Shown here: positions 53,180 to 62,145 of the stretch, piece after piece
Position numbering within the stretch: the stretch's first letter is position 1
Layout: the number at the start of each line of letters is the position of its first letter
Assembly: GCA_026982415.1 (NCBI GenBank)
Contig: JALSHE010000036.1
Location: forward strand, 1 to 64,000
Origin: Robiginitomaculum sp.
GTDB taxonomy: Bacteria > Pseudomonadota > Alphaproteobacteria > Caulobacterales > Maricaulaceae
Direction of reading: 5' to 3'
Length of the DNA: 64,000 nt
The notes under the pieces: generated by a model
What the model was told of the DNA's origin: nothing
Databases searched by the model: none
What the model saw: the letters and a program-made list of their open reading frames with translations, nothing else
Program-made: the position numbers and the translations under genes

Positions 53180-53186
53180 TTTGGCA

Positions 53187-53286
53187 CGAGGCGAATAATT
53201 TGCCTTACTAGCAGTGGCAAGATGCCGGTTTCGGGTCTTGGCGCTAAAACTACATTGACCAAAACATTGCTTGAAAGGATGTTCCT
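53187..53286 (+). promoter_or_regulatory. ROSE-like RNA thermometer leader of hsp20 (candidate)
   Basis: The predicted 100-nt leader ends with TTGCT (53267-53271) four bases upstream of AAGGA (53275-53279), the geometry of the UYGCU motif that pairs with the Shine-Dalgarno in ROSE thermometers. Upstream stems are possible, for example TTGCC/GGCAA near 53200-53213 and GCC/GGC around 53224-53242. ROSE elements precede many alphaproteobacterial small heat-shock genes. The fold has not been computed. Confidence 0.45.
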
Positions 53287-53772
53287 ATGTTAAATTATGA
53301 TTTCACCCCCCTCAGCCGCTCTTTTATCGGTTTTGACCGTATGGCCGGCTTGATCGATAATGCTGCCAAACTAAGCGGAACAGGCAGCTACCCGCCCTAT
53401 AATATCGCACAGATTAACGACGATGAATACCGGATTGAACTTGCCGTTGCTGGCTTTGGCGATACGGACATTGATATTGAAACCCACGAGAACGTACTTA
53501 CGATTATCGGCACCAGAGCAGTCAATGAAAATACCCCTGACACATCACCTGAATATCTCCACAGAGGCATTGCTGAGCGCGGATTTGAGCGGCGCTTTCA
53601 ACTTGCGGATCATGTAATTGTCACTGGCGCAAACTTGGTCAACGGCATGTTAAGCATTGAACTTCGCCGCGAACTGCCCGAAGCGATGAAGCCTCGCAGG
53701 ATTGCTATCGGCGCACTTCATGACAAAAATTTAACCAACCAGAAATCTTCCCGTAAGCGTAAGGTTGCTTAA
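53287..53772 (+). CDS. Small heat-shock protein Hsp20 (IbpA-like)
   Basis: 161-aa ATP-independent chaperone that holds unfolding proteins. The alpha-crystallin domain spans about residues 38-130: YPPYNIAQINDDEYRIELAVAGF, VLTIIG, YLHRGIAERGFERRFQLADHV and NGMLSIELRRELPE. A basic tail (SSRKRKV) follows. The N-terminus DFTPLSRSFIGFDR is typical for the IbpA group. Control by RpoH and a ROSE-like leader is suggested by the upstream sequence. Confidence 0.95.
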   Translation: MLNYDFTPLSRSFIGFDRMAGLIDNAAKLSGTGSYPPYNIAQINDDEYRIELAVAGFGDTDIDIETHENVLTIIGTRAVNENTPDTSPEYLHRGIAERGFERRFQLADHVIVTGANLVNGMLSIELRRELPEAMKPRRIAIGALHDKNLTNQKSSRKRKVA

Positions 53773-53862
53773 GTATAGTCTATAGCGTTGATAATGGGCT
53801 TAGCATTTTCCCTTCCCGAACCCCCTCGGACTGGAATTAGCGACCCGCTTTCCGCTTTAGAC

Positions 53863-53901
53863 GCGGCGTCCTGCATACCCTCCCCCAAAGCAGGACGCCG
53901 C
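53863..53901. terminator. Strong hairpin downstream of hsp20
   Basis: GCGGCGTCCTGC pairs perfectly with GCAGGACGCCGC around a 15-base loop, 90 bp after the hsp20 stop. It is followed by AACTCTAATTTC, so the T run is poor. It may be the hsp20 terminator, an mRNA-stabilising structure or part of a repeat. The rest of 53773-54028 holds no supported gene. Confidence 0.5.
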
Positions 53902-54028
53902 AACTCTAATTTCTTCAAATTTCAATCAATCGCAGGGTCGGAAAATTATGATAAAAATGATGGTGGCCGTTTCTTTTATTGGCTCCTAGTCCGTCGCTCT
54001 TACAACTCGCTCCGCGATGCCGGCCCCA

Positions 54029-54058
54029 CAAAAAAACGGCGGGGAAATCCCCGCCGTT
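54029..54058 (-). terminator. Intrinsic terminator of the TonB-dependent receptor gene
   Basis: On the minus strand AACGGCGGGGA pairs with TCCCCGCCGTT around a 2-base loop and is followed by seven T. It begins 25 bp past the receptor stop codon. Confidence 0.92.
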
Positions 54059-54083
54059 CTTAAATCATAAGTATTCGCTAGAT

Positions 54084-56984
54084 TTAGAAGCGAACCTTTG
54101 CACTCGCAAAGAATGACCGACCAAACACATCATAGGACGATGGGTATGTATTTGCCTGTTCATCATTGTCACCAATCACCGGGGGCGTTTTATCAAACAA
54201 GTTCTGAATACCAAATGTCAAAGCCAAACTGTCTGTGAAGTCATATGTCATAGACGTATTGAACAAGTGATATGCACTAATACTGTCAACTGACTGAGGG
54301 TTGGTTGGATCATCGATAATATTCCCGTCCTTAACACCACCAAGCATTTGCCACGTAACATTAGCATTCAACGCACCTTTTGCAACATCAACAGCAACGA
54401 AGTGACGATAACTTGGATCAGGCTCGCCGCAATTGTTACCAAACAGGCCAGCACAATCAAACAAAGTATCACCAGCAAAAGCTTCAAACTCATTTTTTAT
54501 GTTGTATGTACCATTATAGCCAAGTGAAACTTGACCAAGATCCATACCAAACATGTCTGCTGTATCAAATGCATAATTAGCTGCAATATCTATACCTTGA
54601 AGTTTGTTGCCCGCAACGTTAGCAGAACGGTTAGACACGAAATCAATCGTACCATCTGCGCGACGGTTAACCGCGTTACAAAATGGTGAACCAACACCAC
54701 CGAGCGCACCAGTATAGCAGGTACTTAGAATATTGTTCGTACCACCACCGAATTGAGCGATGAAGCCATCTATATTAATATCAAAATAGTCAACACTTAG
54801 GCTTAAACCATCAATAAATGATGGGTTTAAAACAACACCAAATGTAATTGTTTGAGCTTCCTCAACATCCAGATCAGGATTACCACCAGATAATGAGCGG
54901 ATTTGACCCGAAGCTGGATCAATAGCTGCTGTACCAACTACATTTGCCGGCACACCTGTAGCTATACAAATTGCTGCCTGCGCAGGTGTAAGACCTCCAG
55001 CGGGAGCATCAACTGCTGAACATGGATCATCCGCACCTGGGAAGTTTTCACCAATTGGCGCAAATAATTCACCAATATTAGGTGCACGTACCGCAGTGTT
55101 ATAGTTACCGCGCAAACGTACTTGGTCATTGATTGCCCACTGACCACCAACTTTGTAATTATACTTGGTACCAACAGTTGAAAAATTAGATACACGTCCC
55201 GCAAGATCAAGTGTGATATTTTCAGCAAATGCCATACCAGAAACTAACGGTATTTCCATTTCGCCGTAAGCAGAATATACATCATATTCACCAGCAACAG
55301 GCGGCGCACCATTAAAGCCGCGAATAGAACTCGCCGCGACACCTTGGTCAGGATTAAACTCGAATGCATTCTCGATATATTCAACACCAAGAGCAACACC
55401 AATTGAATCTTCTGTAATACGCAAAGAACCAAGATCACCCGTAAAGTTGATCTGGGCTATGTTTTGTGTAGTCTCATCTGTTGTTGCAACAGCTGTTCTG
55501 ATAAAGTCAGCAGAGGCCTGCGATATATTACCAGCACCAAAGATATTCAGAGGTGAACAACCAACTGTAGAGCCATTTGTACCCGTATCTGCACAGGTCG
55601 GATTGCCATTTGCATCAAGAATAACTTGGCCTGCCGCATCTGTTGCCAAAAGCAAGGATTGGTTGAAACGCGGAACATCAATATTACCACTTTGGTTAGA
55701 TGCGTTTTGTGTCCGACCAACAGAGAATGAAGCTTCATAATCCCAAGTGTCAGTAAGGGCACCACGAACACCACCAACAAGTTGGAAAGTATTACGTCTG
55801 TCCGTACCGGAACGTGGACCAACCTCAACAAGGCGACGACGAAGAAGCGCACTTGCTTCATCATCAATGCCGTCGCCGTCCGTGTCTACGCCAGAACCAA
55901 TAGCATCTGACAAGATTTGCTGTGCTTCTGGGGTAATGAATGGGTTTCCGTCTAGTGTCCAAGTTGTGCCAATGAAAGCTGGTGTAGGCGCAAGTTCTTG
56001 CGGCACAGTGTTATTGGCAAAACGAGCTTCCATAAACACTTCTGCACGGTCATTAATTTCATAATTGGCAGCTGTTGCAATTGAAAAACGCTCTTGCGGC
56101 AATTGTAAAAAGTTGACAGGCGCGTAATTATAGAAATCGTTAACTTGGCCTGAGGTTACGAATGGACGAATAGAACCATTCCGTTCAAAGATGACACCAA
56201 AGCTATCTGGAGAAAAAGTGCCCAAGCCGCCAGCAAATATTGATGTGCCCGGCACGCCCGAAGAACCACCAGGCTCTAAACCACCATTGCCATCATCAAA
56301 GAAAGCAACAGATGAAAAATCACGATCACCTTGGAATAAGGCAGAACGATCTGTATACGACATATTAACTGTGACATTCCCACGACCATCGTCGAAATTA
56401 GCGCCCATGGTTAAACTGGCATTTAAAGTTTCTGCATCGCCTTTTTCAGTAATATTATAACCTAAATTCGCCTCCATACCCTCAAAATCGTCTTTAAGGA
56501 TGAAGTTAACAACACCAGCAACAGCATCAGCACCATAAACAGATGACGCACCACCTGTAAGAACTTCAACATTCTGTATCATTGACGGCGAAATAGTATT
56601 GATATCCACAACACCAGCCGAACCATTTACCATGGTGCGACGACCATTAACAAGAACAAGCGTGCGGTTAGAGCCAAGACCACGCAGGTCAACAGTTGCC
56701 GTGCCATTACCCGGATTGTTTGATGTACGCGTTAAACCAGGTACTGTTTGCGGCAAAGCATTCAATAGGTTTTCAGTGTTAATAATACCAGATCTCTCGA
56801 ACTGAACAGCCTCTAGAGTAGCAACAGGCGAATTTGATATAAAATCAGACTTCTTGATACGTGAACCTGTCACAACGATTTCGTCATCAACAACTTGAGC
56901 AAATGCTGGCATTGCCATTGAGCCGATCACAGCTCCTGACAATAATGTTGTCAGCAATAGCTGACTTTTGGTAAATTTTTTCAC
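54084..56984 (-). CDS. TonB-dependent outer-membrane receptor
   Basis: 966-aa receptor that takes up a ligand with energy from TonB. Signal peptide (cleaved after AFA, about residue 29), a VDDEIVVTGSRIKKSDF start, plug domain with LNALPQTVPGLTRTSNN, VDLRGLGSNRTLVLVNGRR, GADAVAGVVNFILKDDF, then a long barrel rich in Asn, Gly and Asp and a final aromatic strand ending FFASAKVRF. GTG start with AAGGGG before it. The gene is AT-richer and uses simpler codons than its neighbours, as in highly expressed genes. Ligand unknown; the large size fits oligosaccharide or peptide receptors. Confidence 0.95.
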   Translation of the reverse strand: MKKFTKSQLLLTTLLSGAVIGSMAMPAFAQVVDDEIVVTGSRIKKSDFISNSPVATLEAVQFERSGIINTENLLNALPQTVPGLTRTSNNPGNGTATVDLRGLGSNRTLVLVNGRRTMVNGSAGVVDINTISPSMIQNVEVLTGGASSVYGADAVAGVVNFILKDDFEGMEANLGYNITEKGDAETLNASLTMGANFDDGRGNVTVNMSYTDRSALFQGDRDFSSVAFFDDGNGGLEPGGSSGVPGTSIFAGGLGTFSPDSFGVIFERNGSIRPFVTSGQVNDFYNYAPVNFLQLPQERFSIATAANYEINDRAEVFMEARFANNTVPQELAPTPAFIGTTWTLDGNPFITPEAQQILSDAIGSGVDTDGDGIDDEASALLRRRLVEVGPRSGTDRRNTFQLVGGVRGALTDTWDYEASFSVGRTQNASNQSGNIDVPRFNQSLLLATDAAGQVILDANGNPTCADTGTNGSTVGCSPLNIFGAGNISQASADFIRTAVATTDETTQNIAQINFTGDLGSLRITEDSIGVALGVEYIENAFEFNPDQGVAASSIRGFNGAPPVAGEYDVYSAYGEMEIPLVSGMAFAENITLDLAGRVSNFSTVGTKYNYKVGGQWAINDQVRLRGNYNTAVRAPNIGELFAPIGENFPGADDPCSAVDAPAGGLTPAQAAICIATGVPANVVGTAAIDPASGQIRSLSGGNPDLDVEEAQTITFGVVLNPSFIDGLSLSVDYFDINIDGFIAQFGGGTNNILSTCYTGALGGVGSPFCNAVNRRADGTIDFVSNRSANVAGNKLQGIDIAANYAFDTADMFGMDLGQVSLGYNGTYNIKNEFEAFAGDTLFDCAGLFGNNCGEPDPSYRHFVAVDVAKGALNANVTWQMLGGVKDGNIIDDPTNPQSVDSISAYHLFNTSMTYDFTDSLALTFGIQNLFDKTPPVIGDNDEQANTYPSSYDVFGRSFFASAKVRF

Positions 56985-57016
56985 TTAAAACCCCTTCAAA
57001 CTGGCTTTTGATTTAA

Positions 57017-57042
57017 GCGTTTTGAAAAAATCTTCAAAACGC
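57017..57042. promoter_or_regulatory. Hairpin in the leader of the TonB receptor gene
   Basis: GCGTTTTGAA pairs perfectly with TTCAAAACGC around a 6-base loop, 32 bp upstream of the receptor start. A second imperfect palindrome, CCAC-A-GACGGAATCC-GTGG, lies at about 57050-57069. They could regulate or stabilise the abundant receptor mRNA, or be operators. Confidence 0.45.
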
Positions 57043-57212
57043 GGTTCGTCCACAGACGGAATCCGTGGCACTTACTGCATTCTTAGCCATTACAAAAAGT
57101 TAACTCAAGTGATGAATGGCGGGTTTTCCCCGATAGAAAGCATTATTTGTGCCATCTGTTGCAAAAATACACACCCCTAAAGCCTGTCAGCATTTAAGTG
57201 TTTTAGTCAGCC

Positions 57213-57240
57213 TTGCAATATTGAGCCAGCCTTGTAATAT
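57213..57240 (+). promoter_or_regulatory. Sigma-70-type promoter within a direct repeat
   Basis: TTGCAA (57213-57218), 16 bases, TAATAT (57235-57240) is a good promoter toward the gene at 57300. It lies in a tandem direct repeat: CAGCCTTGCAATATTG at 57208-57223 and CAGCCTTGTAATATTG at 57227-57242, 15 of 16 bases alike, period 19. Confidence 0.5.
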
Positions 57241-57299
57241 TGGATTACATGCCCATCCCGGCAGTGTTTGCATTTGAAAAGTTAACTGTGAGTATATCT

Positions 57300-57857
57300 A
57301 TGCCCAAATTACATATTATTGTTTTAAGCTTTGCTGGCCTATTATTGTTTGGCGCGCAAACCCATGCCGCCGAAGGTGAAGATGGTGAACTTTATAGTCC
57401 GCTCTCAACATTATATGGGTGCGCCTCCATAACTGAACCCACACAAAGACTTGCTTGTTACGACACTAAGGTTGCCAAACTGCGCACAGCTGAGGAAAAA
57501 CAAGAAATCGTTGCTATTGACGCCAAGGCGGCTCGTAAAATAAAGCGAGAAGCTTTCGGATTTAACCTGCCATCATTATCCAAAATAGGCCTGCCAAAAA
57601 TATCGCTGCCCGGCGGAAAAAGCGATAAAGCGGATGCGCTGACCGCAGAGGTGAAATCAGTTCGCAAATCCGGGCGCATATTGTTGATAACGCTAAAAAA
57701 CGGCCAAATCTGGAAACAGGTCGGCGGACACCTCAATTATGTTCCAAAAGGCGATTTAACGGCGACTATTAAACCTAAGTCCGTAGGTAGTTTTATGCTT
57801 TCGCTCAATAATGGCAAAACCACCGTGCGTGGCTTACGCGTTAGGCGTGTCGAGTAG
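57300..57857 (+). CDS. Exported protein of unknown function
   Basis: 185-aa protein with a signal peptide (residues 1-23, cleavage after THA). The mature N-terminus contains LYGCASITEPTQRLACYDTKVAKL, a cysteine-pair motif (GC ... RLACYD) seen in many small exported proteobacterial proteins. The C-terminal half is beta-rich (ALTAEVKSVRKSGRILLITLKNGQIWKQ, GSFMLSLNNGKTTVRGLRVRRV) and SH3-like. The role is unknown. ATG 57300 chosen as it begins the signal peptide; a longer frame starts at 57240. Followed after 13 bp by the next gene. Confidence 0.7.
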   Translation: MPKLHIIVLSFAGLLLFGAQTHAAEGEDGELYSPLSTLYGCASITEPTQRLACYDTKVAKLRTAEEKQEIVAIDAKAARKIKREAFGFNLPSLSKIGLPKISLPGGKSDKADALTAEVKSVRKSGRILLITLKNGQIWKQVGGHLNYVPKGDLTATIKPKSVGSFMLSLNNGKTTVRGLRVRRVE

Positions 57858-57870
57858 CACTGGTATACGC

Positions 57871-58803
57871 ATGCCGTCTTGGCTCAAAGACTTTGAAATC
57901 AAGGACAAAAAAATTATTGTCAAAGCCACTGGGGCGGAATTGCCGCTTGGGCTGGAGGTTGCCAAAGAGGTTTTGTCCTGGTTTCCGTTTTATTTATACG
58001 AAAAAGCGCGGCGGCTCGGGCATGTATTTGCAGGTGGTGAGCGCTTGAAAATCGCATTTTCGCCCGTCCAGCCCCGGCCTTGGTATCTCATATCGGTATT
58101 GGCCTACCGCGCACATATGCACCGTATTAGCGACACCTCAAAAGCCGACGCAGTGTTGTATTTTGAGGACGAAACTAATCCAAAACCGCCCCTTGTCCCG
58201 GCGAAGACCTTAGGGAAACACTTTAACTTTGGCTGTTATGATATTTCCAAATCACGGGTCGCCCAGAAATTTGAGCAAATATTTGGCTATGCTCTCGCCG
58301 TTGACCCGCTCACTTATAAAGGCCAGATAGCTGTTAAATCCGAAAAAAATGGCGCACATGATGGCTACACGGCCACCGCACCCTTAAGCAAGGCCCAAAC
58401 CGCAAACCCAGACTTGGTCTACCAACGATTGGTTGATAATTCGGTCGATGGCAAATGGGCCGAAGATATGCGCTGTCCCATTATTGGCGGTGAAATTGCG
58501 CTGGTTTTCGTCAAACGTCGCCCATTAGAGAGCCGGTTTGCCAATATCAATTCTGGGGTCATTTTGCGCAAGCCGGAAGATTTACTGTCAGATGCTGAGC
58601 GCGCCAAGCTTAAAGAATTCGCGACCGCCATGAAGCTAGATTTTGGCGGCATGGATGTCTTACGCGACAAATCGGACGGGAAAATTTACGTGGTTGATGT
58701 CAATAAAACCGATATGGGGCCGCCGATCGCTTTATCTAATGCCGACAAATCCAAAGCCGTTGCCATGTTAACCAAACAGTTGATAAGGCTTATAAATGAC
58801 TAA
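57871..58803 (+). CDS. Protein of unknown function, possibly ATP-grasp-like
   Basis: 310-aa soluble protein. The C-terminal part, MKLDFGGMDVLRDKSDGKIYVVDVNKTDMGPP, resembles the last strand pair of ATP-grasp enzymes, where Asp and Asn bind magnesium; the middle shows FNFGCYDISKSRVAQKFEQIFGYALAVDP and IGGEIALVFVKRRPLESRF. No Walker-like or clear ATP-binding lysine can be named. The ATG at 57871 is preferred to an upstream in-frame ATG inside the preceding gene. It overlaps the MBL-fold gene by 8 bp. Confidence 0.6.
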   Translation: MPSWLKDFEIKDKKIIVKATGAELPLGLEVAKEVLSWFPFYLYEKARRLGHVFAGGERLKIAFSPVQPRPWYLISVLAYRAHMHRISDTSKADAVLYFEDETNPKPPLVPAKTLGKHFNFGCYDISKSRVAQKFEQIFGYALAVDPLTYKGQIAVKSEKNGAHDGYTATAPLSKAQTANPDLVYQRLVDNSVDGKWAEDMRCPIIGGEIALVFVKRRPLESRFANINSGVILRKPEDLLSDAERAKLKEFATAMKLDFGGMDVLRDKSDGKIYVVDVNKTDMGPPIALSNADKSKAVAMLTKQLIRLIND

Positions 58804-59716
58804 AATTCCATTTATTCACACCTATGATTTTGAATACGGCATCGCCGAGCCGCAAAGCAGGCTCGTCAGCCGCATAACTGCGGATAATCCCGGGCCGTTC
58901 ACCTATACGGGCACGGGAGTATATATTGTCGGCACCAAGGACGTGGCTATCATTGACCCCGGCCCGATTACGCCTGCCCACACTAAGGCTCTTGACCAAG
59001 CGCTTGCAGGAAAAACCCTCACCCATATCTTGCTCACCCACCACCATGCGGATCACTCCCCCATGGCCGCCCCTCTGGCAAAAAAACATGATTGCCAAAT
59101 CTATGGCTGCCCACCTAGGGATGAAGCTACTACAAACGGGGCGGGTATAAAATTGGACGCAGGCGACGACCTTGGCTTTGCGCCCGACATTGTGCTTAAG
59201 GACGGGGATGTGTTTACGGGTGCGGATTGGACACTTGAAACCGTGCATACGCCTGGCCATACGTCCAATCATATGTGCTTTGCACTGCGCCAAGAAAACA
59301 CCTTGTTTTCCGGCGATCATATTATGGGCTGGGCCACGTCTGTGGTTATTCCGCCGGGCGGGCATATGGGCGATTATCTAGCATCCTTGCGCAAAATCGA
59401 ACGGCAAAACTACGACATTATTCGCCCAACTCACGGGCCTGCAATCACCCATGTGCAACCATTTGTAAGCGCCTATATCGAACATAGGCTTGACCGGGAA
59501 GAACAAGTATTTCAGGCGCTTGAAGTTGGCCACAAAGCCGTGATGGATATTGTCGCACATATCTATACCGACATAGACAAGCGCCTGTATCCTGCCGCCG
59601 CCATGAGTGTGTTGTCACACCTGATCCATTTGTGCGAGAACGGACGGGCAGAGTGTGCGGGAAATATGAATTTAGCGGGTCATTATGCGCCCTATTCATT
59701 GCACCCAAATTTTTAA
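58796..59716 (+). CDS. Metallo-beta-lactamase-fold hydrolase (LACTB2-like)
   Basis: 306-aa zinc hydrolase. The first metal motif THHHADHS (about residues 81-88) is followed by further ligands in HTPGHTSNHMCF, SGDHIMGW and a final RPTHGP; a C-terminal helical extension (residues 225-306) fits LACTB2 and related nuclease or hydrolase groups. No signal peptide. Overlaps the upstream gene by 8 bp. Substrate may be RNA or a thioester; not determined by sequence. Confidence 0.9.
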   Translation: MTKIPFIHTYDFEYGIAEPQSRLVSRITADNPGPFTYTGTGVYIVGTKDVAIIDPGPITPAHTKALDQALAGKTLTHILLTHHHADHSPMAAPLAKKHDCQIYGCPPRDEATTNGAGIKLDAGDDLGFAPDIVLKDGDVFTGADWTLETVHTPGHTSNHMCFALRQENTLFSGDHIMGWATSVVIPPGGHMGDYLASLRKIERQNYDIIRPTHGPAITHVQPFVSAYIEHRLDREEQVFQALEVGHKAVMDIVAHIYTDIDKRLYPAAAMSVLSHLIHLCENGRAECAGNMNLAGHYAPYSLHPNF

Positions 59717-59740
59717 CCAATCCGTGTGAAACCCTTAAAT

Positions 59741-60664
59741 ATGTTAGAAAATTCAACCCTCCCCGTTCTAAACGTCAACGATGTCCGCAAGTCCTTCGCA
59801 GGCAAGCCTGCTGTGCGCGGGGTTAGCTTTGAAGTCGCCAAAGGTGAAATCGTCGGCTTTCTCGGCCCCAATGGTGCTGGCAAAACCACTACTTTACGCA
59901 TGGCGCTCGGCTTGATTGCGCCTGATAGCGGCACCGTGAAACTATTTGGTCAAGCGCCAGGGCCGAGCGCATTTGGCAGGGTTGGTTTCTTGCCCGAAGA
60001 GCGCGGGCTTTATGCCAAAATTTCCGCCCGCGACGGCATTGCCCATATTGCCTGCCTCAACGGTATGAAACGCAAGAACGCCCTCAAGCGTGCAGACGAC
60101 ATGCTAGAGCGTTACGGGCTTGGGGATGTGGCCCGCAAGAAGATAAAAACCCTGTCCAAAGGCATGGCACAAAAAGTTCAATTGATCGCCGCCATCGCCC
60201 ACGACCCGGAGTTCCTTATCCTCGACGAACCGTTCTCAGGCCTTGACCCGGTCAACCAAAAACTGCTCGAAGACATGGTGCGCGAAATTGCCGGGCGCGG
60301 GCGCACGATTGTATTCTCGACCCATGTTATGGAACATGCGGAGCGGTTATGTGATAAAATTGTTCTCCTGTCACAGGGACAAAAAATATTTGACGGCGAC
60401 CTCAAACAAGCTCTTTCCCATGCACCGCGTAGGCTGGAGATTGAGACGCCCGACCCCAAGGCCGAGGCCGTGTTTACACCCTTGGCGCAACAGATTACAC
60501 GGAACGGCGATACATATAATATCGTGCTAAAACCCGACAAAGAAGCCCGGCATGTATTGGCCGAAAGCATGAAAGCCACGCTAGACTTGATCCGGTTTGA
60601 ACCGGAAAAACCAAGCTTGCACGAAGCCTTTGTAACCTTGGTTGACAATGGAGACAAACCATGA
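59741..60664 (+). CDS. ABC transporter, ATP-binding subunit (NatA-like)
   Basis: 307-aa ATPase with Walker A GPNGAGKTTT (about residues 44-53), signature LSKGMAQK, Walker B LILDEPFSGLDP and switch His in FSTHVMEHAE, followed by a C-terminal domain of the NatA/CcmA type (about 220-307). ATG 59741 is chosen; a GTG 15 bases upstream is also possible, as neither has a clear ribosome binding site. Overlaps the permease gene by ATGA. Likely an exporter of sodium, lipid or drug-like compounds. Confidence 0.92.
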   Translation: MLENSTLPVLNVNDVRKSFAGKPAVRGVSFEVAKGEIVGFLGPNGAGKTTTLRMALGLIAPDSGTVKLFGQAPGPSAFGRVGFLPEERGLYAKISARDGIAHIACLNGMKRKNALKRADDMLERYGLGDVARKKIKTLSKGMAQKVQLIAAIAHDPEFLILDEPFSGLDPVNQKLLEDMVREIAGRGRTIVFSTHVMEHAERLCDKIVLLSQGQKIFDGDLKQALSHAPRRLEIETPDPKAEAVFTPLAQQITRNGDTYNIVLKPDKEARHVLAESMKATLDLIRFEPEKPSLHEAFVTLVDNGDKP

Positions 60665-62136
60665 GTTCTTTCCCGATTAGCATAAGGCGCACCCTTATTA
60701 TCGCACGGCGCGATTTTTTGGGCTATATTAAAACATGGGGCTTTTGGCTCACTGCACTTGGGCCGTTCCTCGGCATTATTTTCGGTGTCCTGTTCCCGCT
60801 GGTTATGTCCAAGTCCGAACCAACGAGATATGCGACCATCCTCGACGAAACCGGGCTACACGCCAGCGCTATAGAAGAGCTTTTAATCACCAATAACACC
60901 AAAGAGCTTGAACACATTTTGCGTAGTGCCGCCCGCATAACTATTCCACAAAAAGACAAAGAGGCGTTTAATAAAGTACTGGACGAACAAGGTGTCGAAG
61001 CTGCCAGAGAGATGATCTTGAAGACCAGCCCAGTCATGGCCAAAGTTTTAAATCTACCCGATACTAAGCTGGTATTCATTTCGCCGCCCGCCAACACTAT
61101 GGACGCCCTCAAGCCGTATTTGATGGGCACCAATACCTTGACCCTTGCGAACCAAGAACAATCCCTTACTGGGGTATTGCATATATTTGAGAGAGACGGT
61201 GAAACCAAAGCTGAATATTGGTCGACAGCAACTGGCAATGAATTGGTCAATTTAGCTGATCTCTATTTCGCCAATAAAGCCTCGGAAAACTACATGGCTT
61301 CTGCTGGTCTGAGCCGCGAAGAAGTCCTGAACATTCGCAAAAACGCCCTAGAAGTTAGCACGCTCAACCCGGCCAAGGAGCGAGACGAAAACGGCGAACA
61401 AACTGTTACCGCAAAGGATCGAATCCCCTATTTTTTCGCCGCCGCAATGGCGATGATGCTCTGGTTCGCGGTGTTTACGGGTGCCTATATGTTGCTGATG
61501 TCTATGGTCGAAGAGAAGATCAACAAAGTGCTGGAAATGTTGTTGGCGACCACACGGTTTTCTGAAATTTTCCTGGGCAAATTAATCGGTGTCGCCGCTC
61601 TAACATTGGCGTCTCTGTTGCCGTGGATGATATTGGGGGGAATTGGGTTATATGGGGCAATGCAATTCGCCGATGGGGCCATCGCCGATGGTCTGGCCAA
61701 AGCAATGAGCTTGGAAATGTTGATCTTCTTACCCACGTTTTTCATATTGGGCTACGTGTTTTACGGCTCTATATTCATTGCTCTAGGTGCCATAGCCGAA
61801 AGTATGCAAGACGCCTCAACTCTGATGACGCCCATGGTCTTATTATTGACCGCTTGTATCATGGTCGTGCCTATCGGCATAGCATATCCCGACTCGCCCA
61901 TGTTAACTGCCGCTGCATGGTTCCCGTTTTCCGCGCCCTTCGCCGCCGTTATCCGCCTGCCATCTGATCCGCCCTTGTGGGAAACTTTAGGCTCTATGGC
62001 CGTGCTAGTTACATCGAGCGTGTTTGTCATTTGGGGTTCGGCACGTATGTTCCGCTACGGTGTTCTATCCGGCGGCGGCATGGCCTCCGTGAAAGCTTGG
62101 TTTTCCCGTGTTGTCTTTCGCCGTAAAAACGGCTAG
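60661..62136 (+). CDS. ABC transporter permease (NatB-like)
   Basis: 491-aa ABC2-type permease. One N-terminal helix (residues 28-48), a large extracytoplasmic domain (about 55-255) and five or six C-terminal helices (from PYFFAAAMAMMLWFAVFTGAYMLLMSMVEEKINKVLEMLLATTRF onward). The EEKINKVLEMLL coupling segment is typical of NatB/YhaP proteins. Makes a complex with the ATPase encoded just before. Substrate unknown. Confidence 0.9.
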   Translation: MSSFPISIRRTLIIARRDFLGYIKTWGFWLTALGPFLGIIFGVLFPLVMSKSEPTRYATILDETGLHASAIEELLITNNTKELEHILRSAARITIPQKDKEAFNKVLDEQGVEAAREMILKTSPVMAKVLNLPDTKLVFISPPANTMDALKPYLMGTNTLTLANQEQSLTGVLHIFERDGETKAEYWSTATGNELVNLADLYFANKASENYMASAGLSREEVLNIRKNALEVSTLNPAKERDENGEQTVTAKDRIPYFFAAAMAMMLWFAVFTGAYMLLMSMVEEKINKVLEMLLATTRFSEIFLGKLIGVAALTLASLLPWMILGGIGLYGAMQFADGAIADGLAKAMSLEMLIFLPTFFILGYVFYGSIFIALGAIAESMQDASTLMTPMVLLLTACIMVVPIGIAYPDSPMLTAAAWFPFSAPFAAVIRLPSDPPLWETLGSMAVLVTSSVFVIWGSARMFRYGVLSGGGMASVKAWFSRVVFRRKNG

Positions 62137-62145
62137 GTTACCAAA

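Noticed and set aside
53788-54063. 91-codon open frame after hsp20
   Set aside because: It runs through a strong hairpin and the receptor terminator, has no family match and no ribosome binding site.
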